The notes: a model not told the origin generated them from the sequence alone. Counted from the stretch's first letter, positions 40,937 through 55,900 are shown. The stretch: 64,000 nt of DNA from Branchiostoma lanceolatum (GCF_035083965.1 NC_089732.1:5533383-5597382); one strand, 5' to 3'. Made by a program: numbers and translations.

Positions 40937-43900
40937 ATGTGGCTGCGGACGGCGTCGCTTCTACTGCTGAAGATCATCTATTTTACCGGTAAGAACTTTA
41001 CAGATCCAGAACTCTCATATAACCCTGGAAGGCTTAGTTATGTTTCTCTGAATTTTAGGGAAATCTTGTATGCTTTAAAAGTTCGAAAAGTATCGTTCAG
41101 ATTTTAAAAGTTTTCTTATTTTTGTCTCTTTATCCCACTTGTATCACCGCGTTAGAACAAGGACGTCGTGTTGAAAACAAGCAATATACCAGGCAGATGA
41201 CAAGATTACAAACTCGTAACACTTGTTGAATCTTTTGATATCTGCGAAAAGAATTTGTGTCACCGTGGGAGAAGTACTTTGCTCTCTCGTTGATAAGCTG
41301 GGGTAGAAAGGCGGTCGGCTTGTTGCGCCTGTTGCAGGAGGAAAAGCGACGCACATCAGACGACTTTATCTTCAGGAAACAGGGTTTTTCACGCCCGGTC
41401 ACGTGACAGCTCAGCTCGACCTTACTGGCACAAGTTTTACAAACATGATGTCAATTCTCTTAGCTGTTTGGCGTACATGAATAACTTCTGCGCCAAAATA
41501 ACGTCACGAACTTAATCTAGTATAACCGGGACCTACCTTTTTTGAGTATTTAACGGTTAATGAAGGTTGACTGTAGGTTAAAAGAGAATCTAGCCTTCTT
41601 CCTGCTCCTGTTGCCCAACATCCTCTCCCAGGGTAATTTTAGACCAGCCGGAGGAAGACATAGCGGGGCTGGACATGTTAGCAACGTTTGTCGGTCGTCT
41701 GTCTAGCTTTACATCTACTTTAGCATACTTTTAAAACTTAATATACATTATATTTCTTGAGAAACTTTCTCTTTAGTTTAGGATTGCAGCCCAACTTTCT
41801 GCGGAAAATCTTCATCTGTTTTTACAAAATGATACAAAGTCTTTATTTACCTATGAATCTTTTAATAGGGTAGTCCCTTTAGTTACAATAACTGATTGCC
41901 AAGGGAGCTCTTTGTCTTCGCCGATTCGTTATCTTTAGGAATGGCCCTGACTGTTTCTTCTACTATGTGTATACACTTTGATGTGATTGTGGTCTGTACC
42001 TTTTCTATCATGATAGCAGGGATTTCAATGGCTGAGAAAATAGCAACTTGAAGAGTGGGGTTGGTTTGATTTTTTAAACGGAAATACTGTCAACCGATTT
42101 AGATTCACAGGGCCTAAATTTTGCGGTAAGGAGGTATTTATAATGTTGCAAGTTCACGGTTGAAACAACCGTAATGACCTAATGTAGGACAGAACATCGC
42201 GAAAACCGCGAACATAAAACCACCGCGAATGTTTCACGATATACAGTATGCAAGGTCCAGTTGCACAACCCCAGGAGACTCCACAAACACCATGAATTAA
42301 TGAAATTATTAACTGGACAACAATTACTTAGTATGCAAGGTGCAAAATGTGGCAAGTTTTGGTAAGAAGTATTTTCGATTACTTAAAAACTAGTCTATTC
42401 AAAACGAGGCAAAAATAATTCGTAACAATCCTAAATGGCTGGTACATTCTACAATGTACATACAAGTAAGGAAGTAACCTTGGGTGGCTATAAAAACGCC
42501 TTTTGCCCGTTGGATACGGTCTTTGCCATCGTTAGATCTGCCTCGAGGAGATCATGAATTATTGTCAAGACGACTGGTTTCAAATGACATAGTCGTTATT
42601 AGATATGATGTTTTACGTCAAAAGCTATTCACACTTCTCGAAACAAGTACATGTTTTAAGAGTCTCAATGCTACAGACCGTTTTGAGTACATATTTAAAT
42701 GCAACGTTAACAATCCCCACAATGCGAACATAGGTAAATATCTAAACGACTGCTTTCGCATTAGAAAAAAACACCGAAACTAATGATTAAACCAACTCGT
42801 TTATAACGCTATATCGAAAACGTATGCTAGCCCTTATTGTACATTAGGATGTTAAGTTTTATTCTATACTTCTACTTTGTGTTATGTTTACGAATTCTTG
42901 CCATACTTTGTACCATGTACAATTGTCGTGCAATAAAGTTCTTCTATTTCCCTAGACGCCATCGTTATCGAGGAATACTGGCCGGGGAAGTTCAAGCCGC
43001 TTACGGCGGGGGATATTCCGACCATCACCAAGTTCGGAAACGTGGAGGTCAACCAGAACAAGGATGCCATCTTCAGATGTTCCGCCAGGGGCGCTCTTAA
43101 CAATCAGCCTGGCGTGCAGGACATGTCGCTTCAACTGCCGGACGGGGCAGCCATACCTCCCGGTATGTTACCATCTTTTGCAAAAATATTTGTAAAAGTA
43201 TTCATGAACGTATTTGCTTTCCTTTGAAGAGTACTAGTTGCGTTCGACACCTCACTTCCGATATTACATGTGCTGATCGCACAAAAGCGCGACCATTACA
43301 AACGAGCTATCATTTTGGAGGACAATAAACATGCTCTTCTATGCTTCACATAAAAAAAGAACGTACATATAATCAAGGCAAGGTTGGTCGAAACACTCAC
43401 CGATACAGCCCTGGTATTTGTGTCACAAATGTATGATCATAACAAGTATGGTATGATAATAAATAAACCTTAAAATGATGACATTGATGAAGTGTCAACG
43501 GAGATATGATCTTTCAAATTTAAGTTATCGTTAGCCTCCATACCAGGTTCTCTGGGCCTTTTTTTTGGGGGGGGGGGGGGCCCAACACTTAACGACAGGC
43601 AGTAAATTTCTAGCGAGGTCCAATCAAATGGCTGTTAGCAGGTCACCGAACGTCACCGACAATTAGCCAATGACGGCCAACAGAGACGGTCCTTTCAAAT
43701 GTAAAGTAGCCAATTAACGCCAATCTACTGGCACGCGATGGGCAAGAAGGAATATTTCACACCCTTTGTCCGTCAATTTCTGGTTCATTGTTAATAGCGG
43801 CAATACATTACGAAGTAACTTTTCGTGTGACTTGCAGCACATGACTTTTAATCCTGCTTATGTAGAGCAGAACTACGCACTGAACAAGTTTTAGACATCG

Positions 43901-46900
43901 ACACGACCTGACTACACAACGCCTTATATTTGATAATGCAGTATAGCCATAACGCCACGCTTCGGAGAGAGCATTTTGGTATCTTTAGCATGGTTAAAGT
44001 TCTAAGCTGTAGCACTTCGTATCAGGCATTTTCTTTAAATATCATGTACGGAAACAATGTGACATACAAAACTTAACATTTATTGTCATCAGAAAATGCA
44101 GGGAAGTAATGTCGCTATCGTGTTTGGCTGACCATAGTCTGCGCCTGTAAAGATTCAAACAAAGGCAAGTATACAATGCCGAAGGAAAAACAAAACTAGA
44201 TGCATACTTTTTTAGGTAATACTTAACGATAATAAACAAAAGCGGGTTTATCGGCTCTTTTGAAGAACGCCATATGCCTACGGCTGGCTCATCCCAAAAT
44301 GCCGTGTCAAATTGATTAGGCACGGTCATACGTACGACTGAACAAACTTCACGATCTTATTCATACAACCTCAAAGCCGACTTGTTCTTATTGTAACATG
44401 AACTACGCACGATATTTGCCATGCTTTTTACATTTTACAATTTCAACATATGTGTTAGTCTTGAGCGTCCAAATAACATCCACATTTCACACTTCTTCAA
44501 TTCCAAACTACTAGTATGTTCTGTGACCTTTGTCGGCAAAGATATGAAAGAATGGTTCACTCTGGATTCGTTCTTAGGTGACTTTGCCGGAAAATCCGTT
44601 AAATGTCTTCTCTCGCCGGCATTCGGTGATTTGGGGCCTCACAATGTGCCACAAAATCCTGACCCAGGACTTAGATTGTACTTGATTTCCCTCCATTTCT
44701 GTACGCTACCCGTCTTTGAGAGCTTGCTTTTGGTGGGGAATGTTGGGTCGACTCGAAGAATTTCACCCTCGTCGGGATCTATTCCCTCCCGCAATGACCG
44801 CTCCATTAGCGCTAGTGCAGCGCCATTGAAGCTGTAAAACTTCATCTCTTCAGTCTCTTCGCGTTTTGGTGGTGAAAGTTAACTTTACAAACTGATAGAT
44901 TTAGATCTAGATGTATACGTACGGAAGAAGTGGGCATAACAACTCAAATGCGCTTGGTTTGAGTTGATGACATTTACATAAGACCAGGGGTGTTAACAAC
45001 CCAAAACTCGACCGTCATTGGCTAATTGTCGGTGACGTTCGGTGACCTGCGAGCAGCCATATGATTGGACCTCGCTAGAAAGTTACTGCCCGACATTTAG
45101 TGTACACGGGGGGGCCCGGGGGGGGGGGGGGGGGTTATGATACACTTTTGCTGATGACTTCTTTTTTTATTGGTCGTTTGTGCGGCCAGCCCGAAACCAA
45201 TAGGCCCATAGGCTGCACAAACGACCGACCCAGTACAAAAAGAAGTCATTAGCAAAAAGTGTATAATGACAATGAGCCAAAAACAGGCCCAGGGAGCCTG
45301 CTATGGAGGCTATCAAAGTGATCTTCTACTTTTTTATACGTGTTTATAACATATTGTCTTTCTGACAAGATTGAATGATGCTGGCGACGACCCTTTCTAT
45401 TTGCGCTCTTTCCTAATCCTTAAATCCTCTGTGACCCCACAGCGCATGACCCACGTCCGGTGATTCAAGTCCACAAGGACCTGTCGGTCACCACGGTATT
45501 CTTTAGAGTGCAGAGAGTGAAGAAGTCGCATGAGGGCCTCTACCTGTGCATGGTGTCTGCCAAGGTGGGCAGCGGGATGAAAGCCGCCAACCTCACCGTC
45601 AAAAGTAAGTAGAACTAGATATCAAACATGGAAGTTCTGCTGCAGTACCATAGCAAGCCAATAGGGGGCCCAAAATCTGATCATCTTGAGGGTTTTCAAA
45701 GACCTAGCCACCTATTAAGTATGAAGACAATCCATTAAGACATTCTCGAGTTATCGTGTTTACAGACACATACACACATGCACGCAGACGAAAACATAAC
45801 CTTCTAGGCGAAGGCAATAATGCAGTAATAGGTGGTTCTCCATATCTAGTCTTGAAATAGGAAAGAAAAATGCTTTCTTTATTGTTGATTAAGCATATGT
45901 ACACATTTGTGAGAAATTTGAACGACTAGTATAATGTATTGCCAAATCATAATCGGTTTCTATGTATCCTCGCTGCAATAATGTCATTTGTTCGCAATGT
46001 GTCGCTCCTGTTTTACGACCCACAAGCTGTACCTTTGAAACCTTTTGGGTCGTTAACGCTGATGGTCCCTAGCGCTATACCCCCCCCCCCCCTCAGAACG
46101 TCGAGTTGTTTTCGTCATGTATAACGTTGGTTTTTGGATCCATCCTCGCCCCCGTAGCCCCGCCTAGCCCGAAGAACCCCCCAGTCCTGGACGGGCGCGG
46201 CCGCACCAGCCTGACCGTGCGACTCAACGCGCATCCCTTCATGGGGGACGGGCCGATCAAGTCACAGACACTCATCTATAAGGTAACACTAACTCTTATA
46301 CGCCAAAAATAGTTACTCAAGCAACTGGATAAAATTTTGAAACAGTCAGACGTTTCAGACAGTATCCGCTATCTTTCGTCAGTGACTAAGGAAAGATAGC
46401 GGATGCTGTCTGAAACGTCTGACTGTTTCAAAATTTGTCCAGTTTCTTGAGTGACTACTTTTGGCGTATCTTATTACCTGGATGTCTAACCTTTATCAAC
46501 GTAACACTTTTGTTCTATCTCTAACGTTAGTTATTGAAAATGTGTACATCTAAGCCAAATCATCAACCAGGCAACATAGTTGCTTCTACCTCCTGTTGAA
46601 CGCATTTATGTCCTGCAACTTCCTAGGGTCGACTCTGCTCATACATGTTGTAAGAGATTGAATTCGTCATTTCGGATGGTGACGTTAAGCCGCCAGCCCC
46701 GTGTATGAAGGAGCTTCGGGCGTAAGCCTCAAGCGTCGAACCTTTGCATGTAAAAGAGCCTAACACACTTATCGAGAAGAGTAAGGGTGACCCGGAGTGC
46801 TTGGCCAAAAACGCGAGCCGTGGCGAAGCCGCACTGCACTACCACTAGCTACTTGTAACTTGAAAAAGCATTATGCTTCACCACAATTGAGGATGACTGC

Positions 46901-49900
46901 TTTACCTTTTACCTTTACCATATGTCATCAGGAGGTGGGCACGACGGGGTGGAACCCCATACTCGGCATGCACCTTCCCAGCGTCACGATCCCGGGCCTC
47001 CAGCCCTGCACCAGCTACGAGGCGCGTCTGATGCTGAGCCGCCCGGGAGAGGGGGGCAACGGGCCGCCCGGACCCACCGCCACCTTCAGCACGGGCTGCG
47101 ATGGTAAGTTTCAGGGTTTTTTTTGGCGACGCCTCAAAGGCGGAGACATTTTAAGTCCGCGGCGCTCTTGATGCTGAGCCGCCCCGGGGCAACGGGGCGA
47201 CGGTACTCTCCAAGCAGAGGTCGAATGGGCAGATCGTCACCGTTTTATTATGTTTAGCCATAAGTATGGCTAAACATATTGTTTTCTCTCATGTTTCTTC
47301 TTCTTCTTCTTCTTCTTCTTCTTCTTCTCCTGTCAAATCTTCAAATCGATTCATCTCTGTCATTTTTTGACCAAATGACCTGAAATTTGGTACAGAGGTA
47401 ATGTAGGCAAAAAACAATGTGCGTTCTTTTCCTTGTTTTGATATTGACCTTGAAAGTGATTTTATCGAGGTTTTTAAGCTATTTTTAGCATATCTTGGCC
47501 TCCTGCGCCCTGGTATTTCAACCGAATGACCTGAAATTTGCTGTATATGTGGCTTGAACAAATATTTAAAGGACTACATTCCCATTTTTGGCATACATAT
47601 ATTCAAAACGATTTATTTTGGGCTTTCTTGACAATATTTGCCACTTCTGTCACTTTCAATACTACATATGACCTACAGGTCGTTGACCCCGAGTGCCTTG
47701 CACCTGGCCAAGCTGGAAGTTTGCTTACGAGGAGGAAAGACCGGACATAAACATTTAACGTGATTATCGGGAAAACACCATGTTCCCTTAAACTCAGTGG
47801 TTAAATTGCAGTTTAGGAAATTTTATAACAGAAAACAAGTTAAATCAATGATTTTGTGAATGTTTATTCTAGCATTAGTTATTCCAGATATTTTCAAACT
47901 CCAAATTCTTCAACACAACACGGGAGATCGTTTCTCCTCAGACTGGCGTGACACTCCTGTCAACACGCGTCTCCCGTGATGTGTAGCGTCCACCACCAGG
48001 CCTTCCTACATGTCCTACGTACGGGCGTATGGATCGTAGAATTCGGCAAAAAAGGAATGATTAGGCCAGTAGAGTCAGTCCCCGGTAAGGTCAATGATTC
48101 GCCCCTTTGCGCTAGCTTGTAACGTTAAATGAATGTACCCTCTGGTGGCCAAACTTCACTGACAAACTTTCTCCCTATTATCATCATGAGCTTGCGTTAG
48201 TCTGGTACTAGTGACTATTATGTGCCGGGAATGTTTATCTATCGCACGCCTTGGAAGGAAGTTCAGCCATGATAAATGGTCGGCCGTTGCGAAAATTTGG
48301 AATCCCATGCTGTTGATTTTCGTGATTGAATCTGTAAGAAAATATATTTTCATGTCGTTCATGTTTTTGGGACGGACACATCCTTGGGACGGACGCCGGG
48401 ACGGGGTGAATTTTTTCTATCATTTTCGTCCCGTTAGTAATGCAAATCGAATCGTGTTGCACAAGAGGCAAAACACTAAAAACGTGGGTCTTGTGGAGTG
48501 TTTTGGAGCGGGAAAATGCCGGATATTAGCGGTGCCGAACAGTGTACATCGTCGCGCGCGGGTGACGCTCCGTCAAAACAAATCCGCTGGTGGTCTAGCG
48601 CGGCCACCGAAAATAGGCAGAAACACACAGGAGGACTTAGCACCTTCGTTTATGAGGGCAATTGTGAAAATCTTTTGTTACAAATTGTTCGAACATTGAA
48701 ACATTTGGATAGATGGTTTGAAACTGTTCTAAATAAAGAGATTTTTGTGTAGTTACGTTCGAAATGTTTCCAACGTATGTGAAATAAGTTCAAACATGTT
48801 ATAAGTTTCAATGCTAATTGTTTGAACACTTTAGAACTATTGTGACTTAGACATTCTTTTAATCAAAATAGTTCAAACATATTACAAATATTATACTAAA
48901 ACCCTCTCGGTGACTTTGAATTGACTCAAATATGTTGTTTTTGGTCATTTCCTTCGTCTCCTGTCAAATCTTCATATGTATACTATGGAAAACTTCATTC
49001 TTCCCTGGGGTTGATCTTTTTTAATTCAATTTTGAACTGGGTTGATTATGCGCAAGAGTGTAATTTTCAGCGGATATTTTTCGACTGGTTTACATGGAAA
49101 TGGCACGGAATATCCCATTCTTGCAAGGGGAGGATTCTTTAATTATTTTTCAATTTTGAGCTGGAATGATTATGAAAAAGTCCATTTTTTAGCAGAAGTG
49201 TATTTGTTAATCAATTAGTGGATATGGTTGTGGACTGGTCCATATTGTGTTGAGGTGCTACTGGAAGACTCAATTTTGGACTGGGGTGATTCATTTTTTT
49301 AGTGCAAGTATTTTAGAATGGTCCATTGTTATTTTGGGAGAGTCCATTTTTTGCATGGCGAGGAGTATGGCTAAACATGCTGTATTTGCTCGCAAATGTT
49401 GCCTTTCTAGTCATATGCCTTTTTTTTTGTAGCTAGAATGGGCTAGCTACAAAAAAAGGCATATGATAAAACGGTGACGATCTGCCCATTCGACCTCTGC
49501 TTGGAGAGTAGGCGACGGGCCGCCTGGACCCACCGCTACCTTCAGCACGGGCTGCGATGGTAAGTTTGAGGGGTTTTTTTTGGCGACGCTTCTGGGGCGG
49601 AGACATTTTCAGTCCAAGGCGGGCTTGGTGCTGAGCCGCCGCCGGGAGAGGGGGGCAACGGACCGCCTGGACCCACCGCCACCTTCAGCACGGGGTGCGA
49701 TGGTAAGCGTGAGTTTGTTTTTTGGCGACACCTCAGTGAAGGCGTATCTTAGTAAACAACGTGGCGGTTCTATTAATGCGCCTTGTACCCAAATCATTCG
49801 GTCTAGCCTGGAGTCAAACCTTGTTAGCTTTGGCCAGCTCCTAACGTCCGCTAGCCGCCAAAACGTTCAACAGTCCAGTCCGGGACATTGGGCCAAAGCT

Positions 49901-52900
49901 AACAGGCCTGGACTCCAGGCTATACATTCGGTCCTCATCAGCCAGTTTTTGTCCTTTTCTTCTTCCACAGTCTTACCTGGAAGACCTCGCAATGTCCGCG
50001 TCATCAAACGTACAGCAAACTCGCTTATTTTCGCCTGGGACGAGCCCGTCGCGGAGCAGGATATCGCCATCATCAGTTATGAGGTCCATTTCCGGCAGCG
50101 CACTTCCTCGGACAATGCCAACGGTTTGGAAAAGGTAGTCAACACTTCCGGGAGCGTGTACAAGTTTGAGAGGTCAGGGTAAATACGACTTACTGTTCTT
50201 TTGTCTTATCTGATCACGTGAGTAGTAGAAACTGCATGTACTGTACCAGGAAAACCAACCACGAATAGCTTATGGTTATCAATTAGATATGTTGATATGT
50301 TGTAGTTGATATTAGAACATTGAATTGCACGATTTTCTTTGCCTTTGTTTTTGTAACTTTGTACATATTGATTTATAAAGACAAAAAGATCGTCAAAAAT
50401 TCATCCGTTAATGTCATTCTTTTGTCAGCTGAATATTATATTCGCGCTATATACGGATTACCGTTACAAATATTGGGAATTTACTCGTACCGTCAATGAC
50501 TTGAACTTGCCTTTTTAAGAGTCATGTACAATTACCGAAGGAAATATGATTGACTTGGATCTCGGCTAGCCTCTTTCGCAGAGCTTCTTTATTTTTTGGA
50601 GGAAGAGCTGATACGTGATTTTTTACACGCCTCTCCAACAAGTTTCCTCCCTCGGCGACATAAATCCCTCGGCGACATAAATCCCTCGGCGCGCCCACAC
50701 CATCCCAAATACACGCCACCGTTCCAAGAAGTCTGCGTAGGAGGCTAGATCTCGGGTATGTTGGTGCACTGAACTTTACATTTTGTAGCTGTACCTTATG
50801 ACGCGGTTTCTCCTGTTGTCCCCCAGACTGACACCGTTCACGGTGTACCAGGTGGCCGTGCGGGCCTACAGCGCCGCCGGGCCCGGCAACTTAAGCACAC
50901 CCGTCCTGGGGGAGACCAAACAGGGAAGTAAGTAACATTTTTTTAAAGCCCCCGTCACAAATAAGAAATTCAGCTCGGCCGACGTGTTGGCGAGCTTCAA
51001 ATGTGCATTTTCGGTCGAAGTACCGACGTCCTGTCGATTACACGGGCTTCGGGCTATTTTTAGAAATCACAGTTGATCCAAATATTGGCCTTTTACCAGG
51101 TTAGTCTATTCTGACTTCGTCCATGTCCAAGAGATGGTACCATCTCATGGGGGAGTTTTAGTCTTTAGTGTTCAACGGACGTCACCCGAGATTTTCATTG
51201 GAACATACGGTCGACGCTCGGGCGATTTTGAGATTCGGCGAGCTTCGGGCGATCTATAAATTCGGCCGACGCTCGCATGAATTGTGACGCCGGCTTTACA
51301 GTCCAATCGTTACCAGTCAACTGAAGGCAGCGACGTGATTGGCTGGTAACTTTCCCTCTAACAACAGTAGGGGGAGTATCTGATTGGCTGACGGCCGCTC
51401 AGTGCTAACGCAGCAGGAATCATGGATTTCATGTGATCAGTGCCGTTGCTTGATTTGTCGGCGGGCCTGGCCATGGCATTAGACGATACAGCCACATTGT
51501 TACAGTTACTGTTCAGTAAGAAAAAACATAACACCGTTTCTCTGTTCTCAAGATATAACACAAATCTATCTGTCTTTTACTGTAGCCATTTAAAAACACC
51601 ATATTCTGGGTGCCATTCTAGATTACTACCAGGGTCTCTTGCGTTCGCTATCCTGAAAAAAATTATATCGAGTGTAGGAGACCCGGTAGTAATAGGATGG
51701 CACTCAGGCTAATATCTTCAATCATACATGTATGTGTGAAATATGTCATTTTATTGAAAATGTGGATGTCCATTTTGGAACTGCCAGAACCCTCTGCGCC
51801 CAGACAAGTCGAAGCAATTCTGCTCCCTCCAACTGCGGTAGAAGTCAGGTGGTTACCCCCCTCCCTGTCGAATGGTGTCATCCAGAACTACACCATCAGC
51901 TACTGTGAAGTACAGCGGATACTCCTGGATGAGGACGAGGTTGTGGTGGACGGCAACAAAAATGGACACGTCATCACCGGGCTAAAGGAAGTGACGACAT
52001 ACGTCTTTCGGGTACGTCATATTTCAGCTAGCTCACTTTGTACCAATGTAGTATTGCATTTTTTTTCAAATATGCAATACTAAATTGGAACAGCTACCAA
52101 CATTTGTTAGTTTCTTTAAACTTCTTGTTTTATTCATTATTGTGAATTTCTCGATGATTTTATCTAATGCATTTTCCACTATAGCTCTCATAAGGTAATA
52201 GACCTACATATAGCGGAAAATTGAAGACAGGAATCGAGACAACCTAATCTGGGACCTTTCTTGGACCTTTGACCTAACTTCCTTTCAGTGTTTCAAACGT
52301 CCCTAGCATGTGGAAACCAGCCTGATGGGGACGAATTTGACATCAAATTCGACCACCACTGTGGTGACACCATTTTCCCCTTCACCTCCTGCCACTCTAC
52401 TGTAATCAGATTACGTCGAAACCACGAATAGACACACGAACATACACACCGAAAATAAAACATCCGTACACGGAGATAATGACTGTAGTCACTTTCATGT
52501 TCATGGTGATGTTTGCGTAGGTACGAGCGTCCACACAGGGAGGTCCGGGAGAGTTCAGCACATACGTGTCCAACGTAACGCTCAGGGAGAGTAAGTTTGA
52601 GACTTCCTTACAAAAATCTAATTTATATAAAATTCTACAACCTGCTTCAGGATGTATACATATTTACAAGTTTAGGAGAACCCTAGTGATAGATAAAACG
52701 CCACTTTGTAAATGAGAGGTAAATCTGAATATATAAATGTGGTAAACCTGAATAGATAAGAGGAAATATCCGATTGTGGATACCCTTTCAGCACCAAGGA
52801 GATGCTCGCGACCAGTTCAAACCTAAATTTCATGTATTGACTAAATACAGAACGCGTTTGAGCTGGAACTAAATCACCGCTTGTATACAGGCAAATTAGC

Positions 52901-55900
52901 TTATATACGTAGATGCTGGTACACTGATCACTGTCCTTGTCAAAGAGAGCAAGGGCTAGCGGAATTTCCCTGGTACAATGAAACTGTTCAACTTGTACAT
53001 TGCGTCTGTCTTCTCTGTTACGACCAGTGGAAGAGTAGCTCAACTGTTCATTGAATTTATTGAGCTAGACTGGTTTGAGATCACCTTTACTTTCTTTAAC
53101 TTCTTTCACGTCTTGTCCCTTTTTATCACACAGGGCCCATGTTCCCCCCGTCAGACGTCCAAGTTCGCCCGATCTCTCCCATCGCCGTGGAGGTGTCATG
53201 GCTGCCGCCTACTCGGGCTGAGTACCGAGGATCCACGAAGATTACCGAGTACAAGGTCATCTACACCGACGATCCGACAAGGTCAGGGCGCAGGATCCAT
53301 CTTTATTATTTCATGCTTCCTAGTCGAGCCAAAATATTGCAACTTGTTTAACTAGACAGCCATAATAACTGCATCATGTTTATACATCATAAGTAGCAAT
53401 TCGTTTGCCTTGATTTTATAAAGGTTTTTATTCATCTACACCATGTAGCTAGTAATCCATCCTATTCTATCTTTGCTCCACTTCCCGGAAACATTCTGCT
53501 GAGGGAAGCAACAGATACTACTATACTAGGAACAGGGTTAGGAGCTTGAATAGGATGAATAACAAGCTAGTAATTCTATCATATACTTGAATAAAACCTT
53601 TATCTAATCTTATACATGTGTATTGTGACAGTTCTAGTTGCAAAATACCGCAATGAAATATGTAGAAATTAAACATCTGAAGTTCTGAAATAAAACAACA
53701 GGTTAATGAGCCATACTGTTTGTTCCTTATTAAGGCACAAGACCGAAGGCTTTTCACTTTTTGTCCCAAAACGAAGTGTTTCTATATCAGCTAGCTTTTA
53801 GTGACGCTGAAGAAGAGTACAGTGATGGATGTAAAGTCTCCGAATTTTATCCATTTGTAGAGATTGAATTGTCTTTATATGTTATTTACCTGGTTAGACC
53901 TTCATAAACGTTTCTATATTACTCTTGCAGATCTGAAGCCATGTGGGAACTCCGTGTCCTCACTAGCAGCGTACAGAGCATGAGAATAGAGGGGCTCAGA
54001 CCTGATACGGTTTACGTCGTGAGAGTGGCGGCAAAGACCACAAACTTTGGACCCCTCTCAGCCAAGCTGTCCGCAAGAACGTTCCAGCTAAGTAAGATGG
54101 CCGCACTACTCCTAGAGATAACTGCTACCACGAATGCAAAGCTTGCCTAAAATAGCTGAACTTATAATGATAAGTTCGTTTGGTTTCGTAACTTGTTAAC
54201 ATTCAGCATTGACGGAAAGAATTTGCTTATGGAAGTTGAATACACACCACGACCAGTGGACTTGCGATCTGCTGTAGTGCTTGCACATATGTGTTGCCCA
54301 AGGGCTATAGAAATAGAGATAGGCGCTAACCTTTACACCATGTAGTGTGGGAATGACGTTTAGCTAACTTTTGAAACGAATACTTTGAATGTTCATTCTT
54401 ATTAGAATGGTTTTAAAGAATAGTGTTCAGGAGAGTGCGACACAGTTATCCGATTTTGTGCTCATTGCTTTGAAAGATTCACGTCTCTACATGACGTCCT
54501 ATGATCAATTGTGATTGACAGGTCGCCCCCCGGCCCCTGATGACGTAGCGGTAACCCCTCTGACCGCCACCACGGCTGCCGTCACGTGGTCCGTGCAGGA
54601 CGGGTATTACATCGACTTTCTCATCATTAGATACAGACCTCTAGGTACGTGATGAAGTCAGGTACTGGCCAGGGCACTGGCAGCGCTCGTAACTACGAAG
54701 GCCTAAAGCGCCAATACGGAAATCGACTTTTTAGACGTGTTTTGCGTTACATAATAAAATGTCTTACGTTGCCTTGTGCTTTGCGTTAAGATTGAATTGT
54801 TAAAGTGATGGACACCTTGTTAAGCGTTACCTTCAAACATTATGTATATATCTACCCTGTTGATAGTTCCTTTTATACAATCCGTCGACATGTCTTCATA
54901 TAGAATACGTCACCGTGAGGTAATGCTAAATGCAATGTTCCTTTAATACACTCTCGTTCCCAGCTCCTAAGGACGCCAGCGAGCGAGAGCGGGTTGTGTA
55001 TGATAAGACCCAGAGCAGGTTTGAGCTGGAGAATCTCATCCCGAACACGTCATACCTTTTGAAGGTGGCCGCCCGAAACCAGAAGGGGAAGGGGAATGAA
55101 GCCGTCTTGACGTTCAGCACTCCTCCGTTACTGGGTAGGTTTACCTGTTTGTTTTGCTTTTGTTGTTGTTGAAATCTAACGGGATATAAACAACATTACA
55201 TATATCAATACGTCTTCAACTACCCAACTTCACTTGAAATATCGCAGTTGCTAAAGGCAGCCAAAGGCCATATTAGGGCCCAAAATATGGAAATAAAAAA
55301 AGATGCTGAAGTCTTTATGGTAGTGCACTAGTGACGTTTACTAACACTTTTTAGCAAATTTGCGTACTAACTTCAGACTTTCAGCATTTTAAAACCGCGC
55401 AAAAACGTGCCGTACAATGATTCCCTTAGTTTCGCGAGCCTACAAAAACCCTGTTTCAGTGAGTTCTCACATCACAACGACGTCGTTTTTTTTTTTTTTT
55501 GCATAATGGACGTCCCTACACATTCTGATAGTGTTGTTTGAACTCAGAATCATGTATAGAGAAATGACTAAATAGATTCACTTTCAAAATCCGATTTTTG
55601 GGCCCTAATATTGCTTGGGTTAATTTCCTTTTACACAAAAACTCATAAATCTTTAAGTTGAAAGATAGCACCATTCCATACCCAATGTTTTCTTAATACA
55701 AGAAGATCACAGCTCACCGTCCACGCCGAAGCCTTCGGGTGAGTCCCAGACCGGGGCAGCTGCACACACGTCCACGGTGATATTCTTCGTGTTGGCCGTG
55801 GCCTTCCTCCTGACCACCGTGGCTGTCCTGGTGCTCATGGTCTCGTACCGAAGACGCAGGAAGAGGAGGAGGGTCTCCCAGAACGTGGAGATGAGAATGG

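Noticed and set aside
44421..44837. 138-codon ORF inside the 1.8-kb inverted-repeat element, with an overlapping minus ORF at 44639-44845
   Set aside because: No family resemblance on either strand; mentioned under the element only.
47297..47333. Coding Glu-rich tract (minus-strand run of GAA codons)
   Set aside because: It is a simple CTT/TTC microsatellite inside a transposon.
48211..48699. 162-codon ORF inside the 2.3-kb hAT-like element
   Set aside because: No transposase motif seen; length is possible by chance in the element.
49511..49702. Extra FN3 exons in TIE
   Set aside because: They are duplicated exon 3' ends with donors but no acceptor or 5' half, so they cannot form complete exons.
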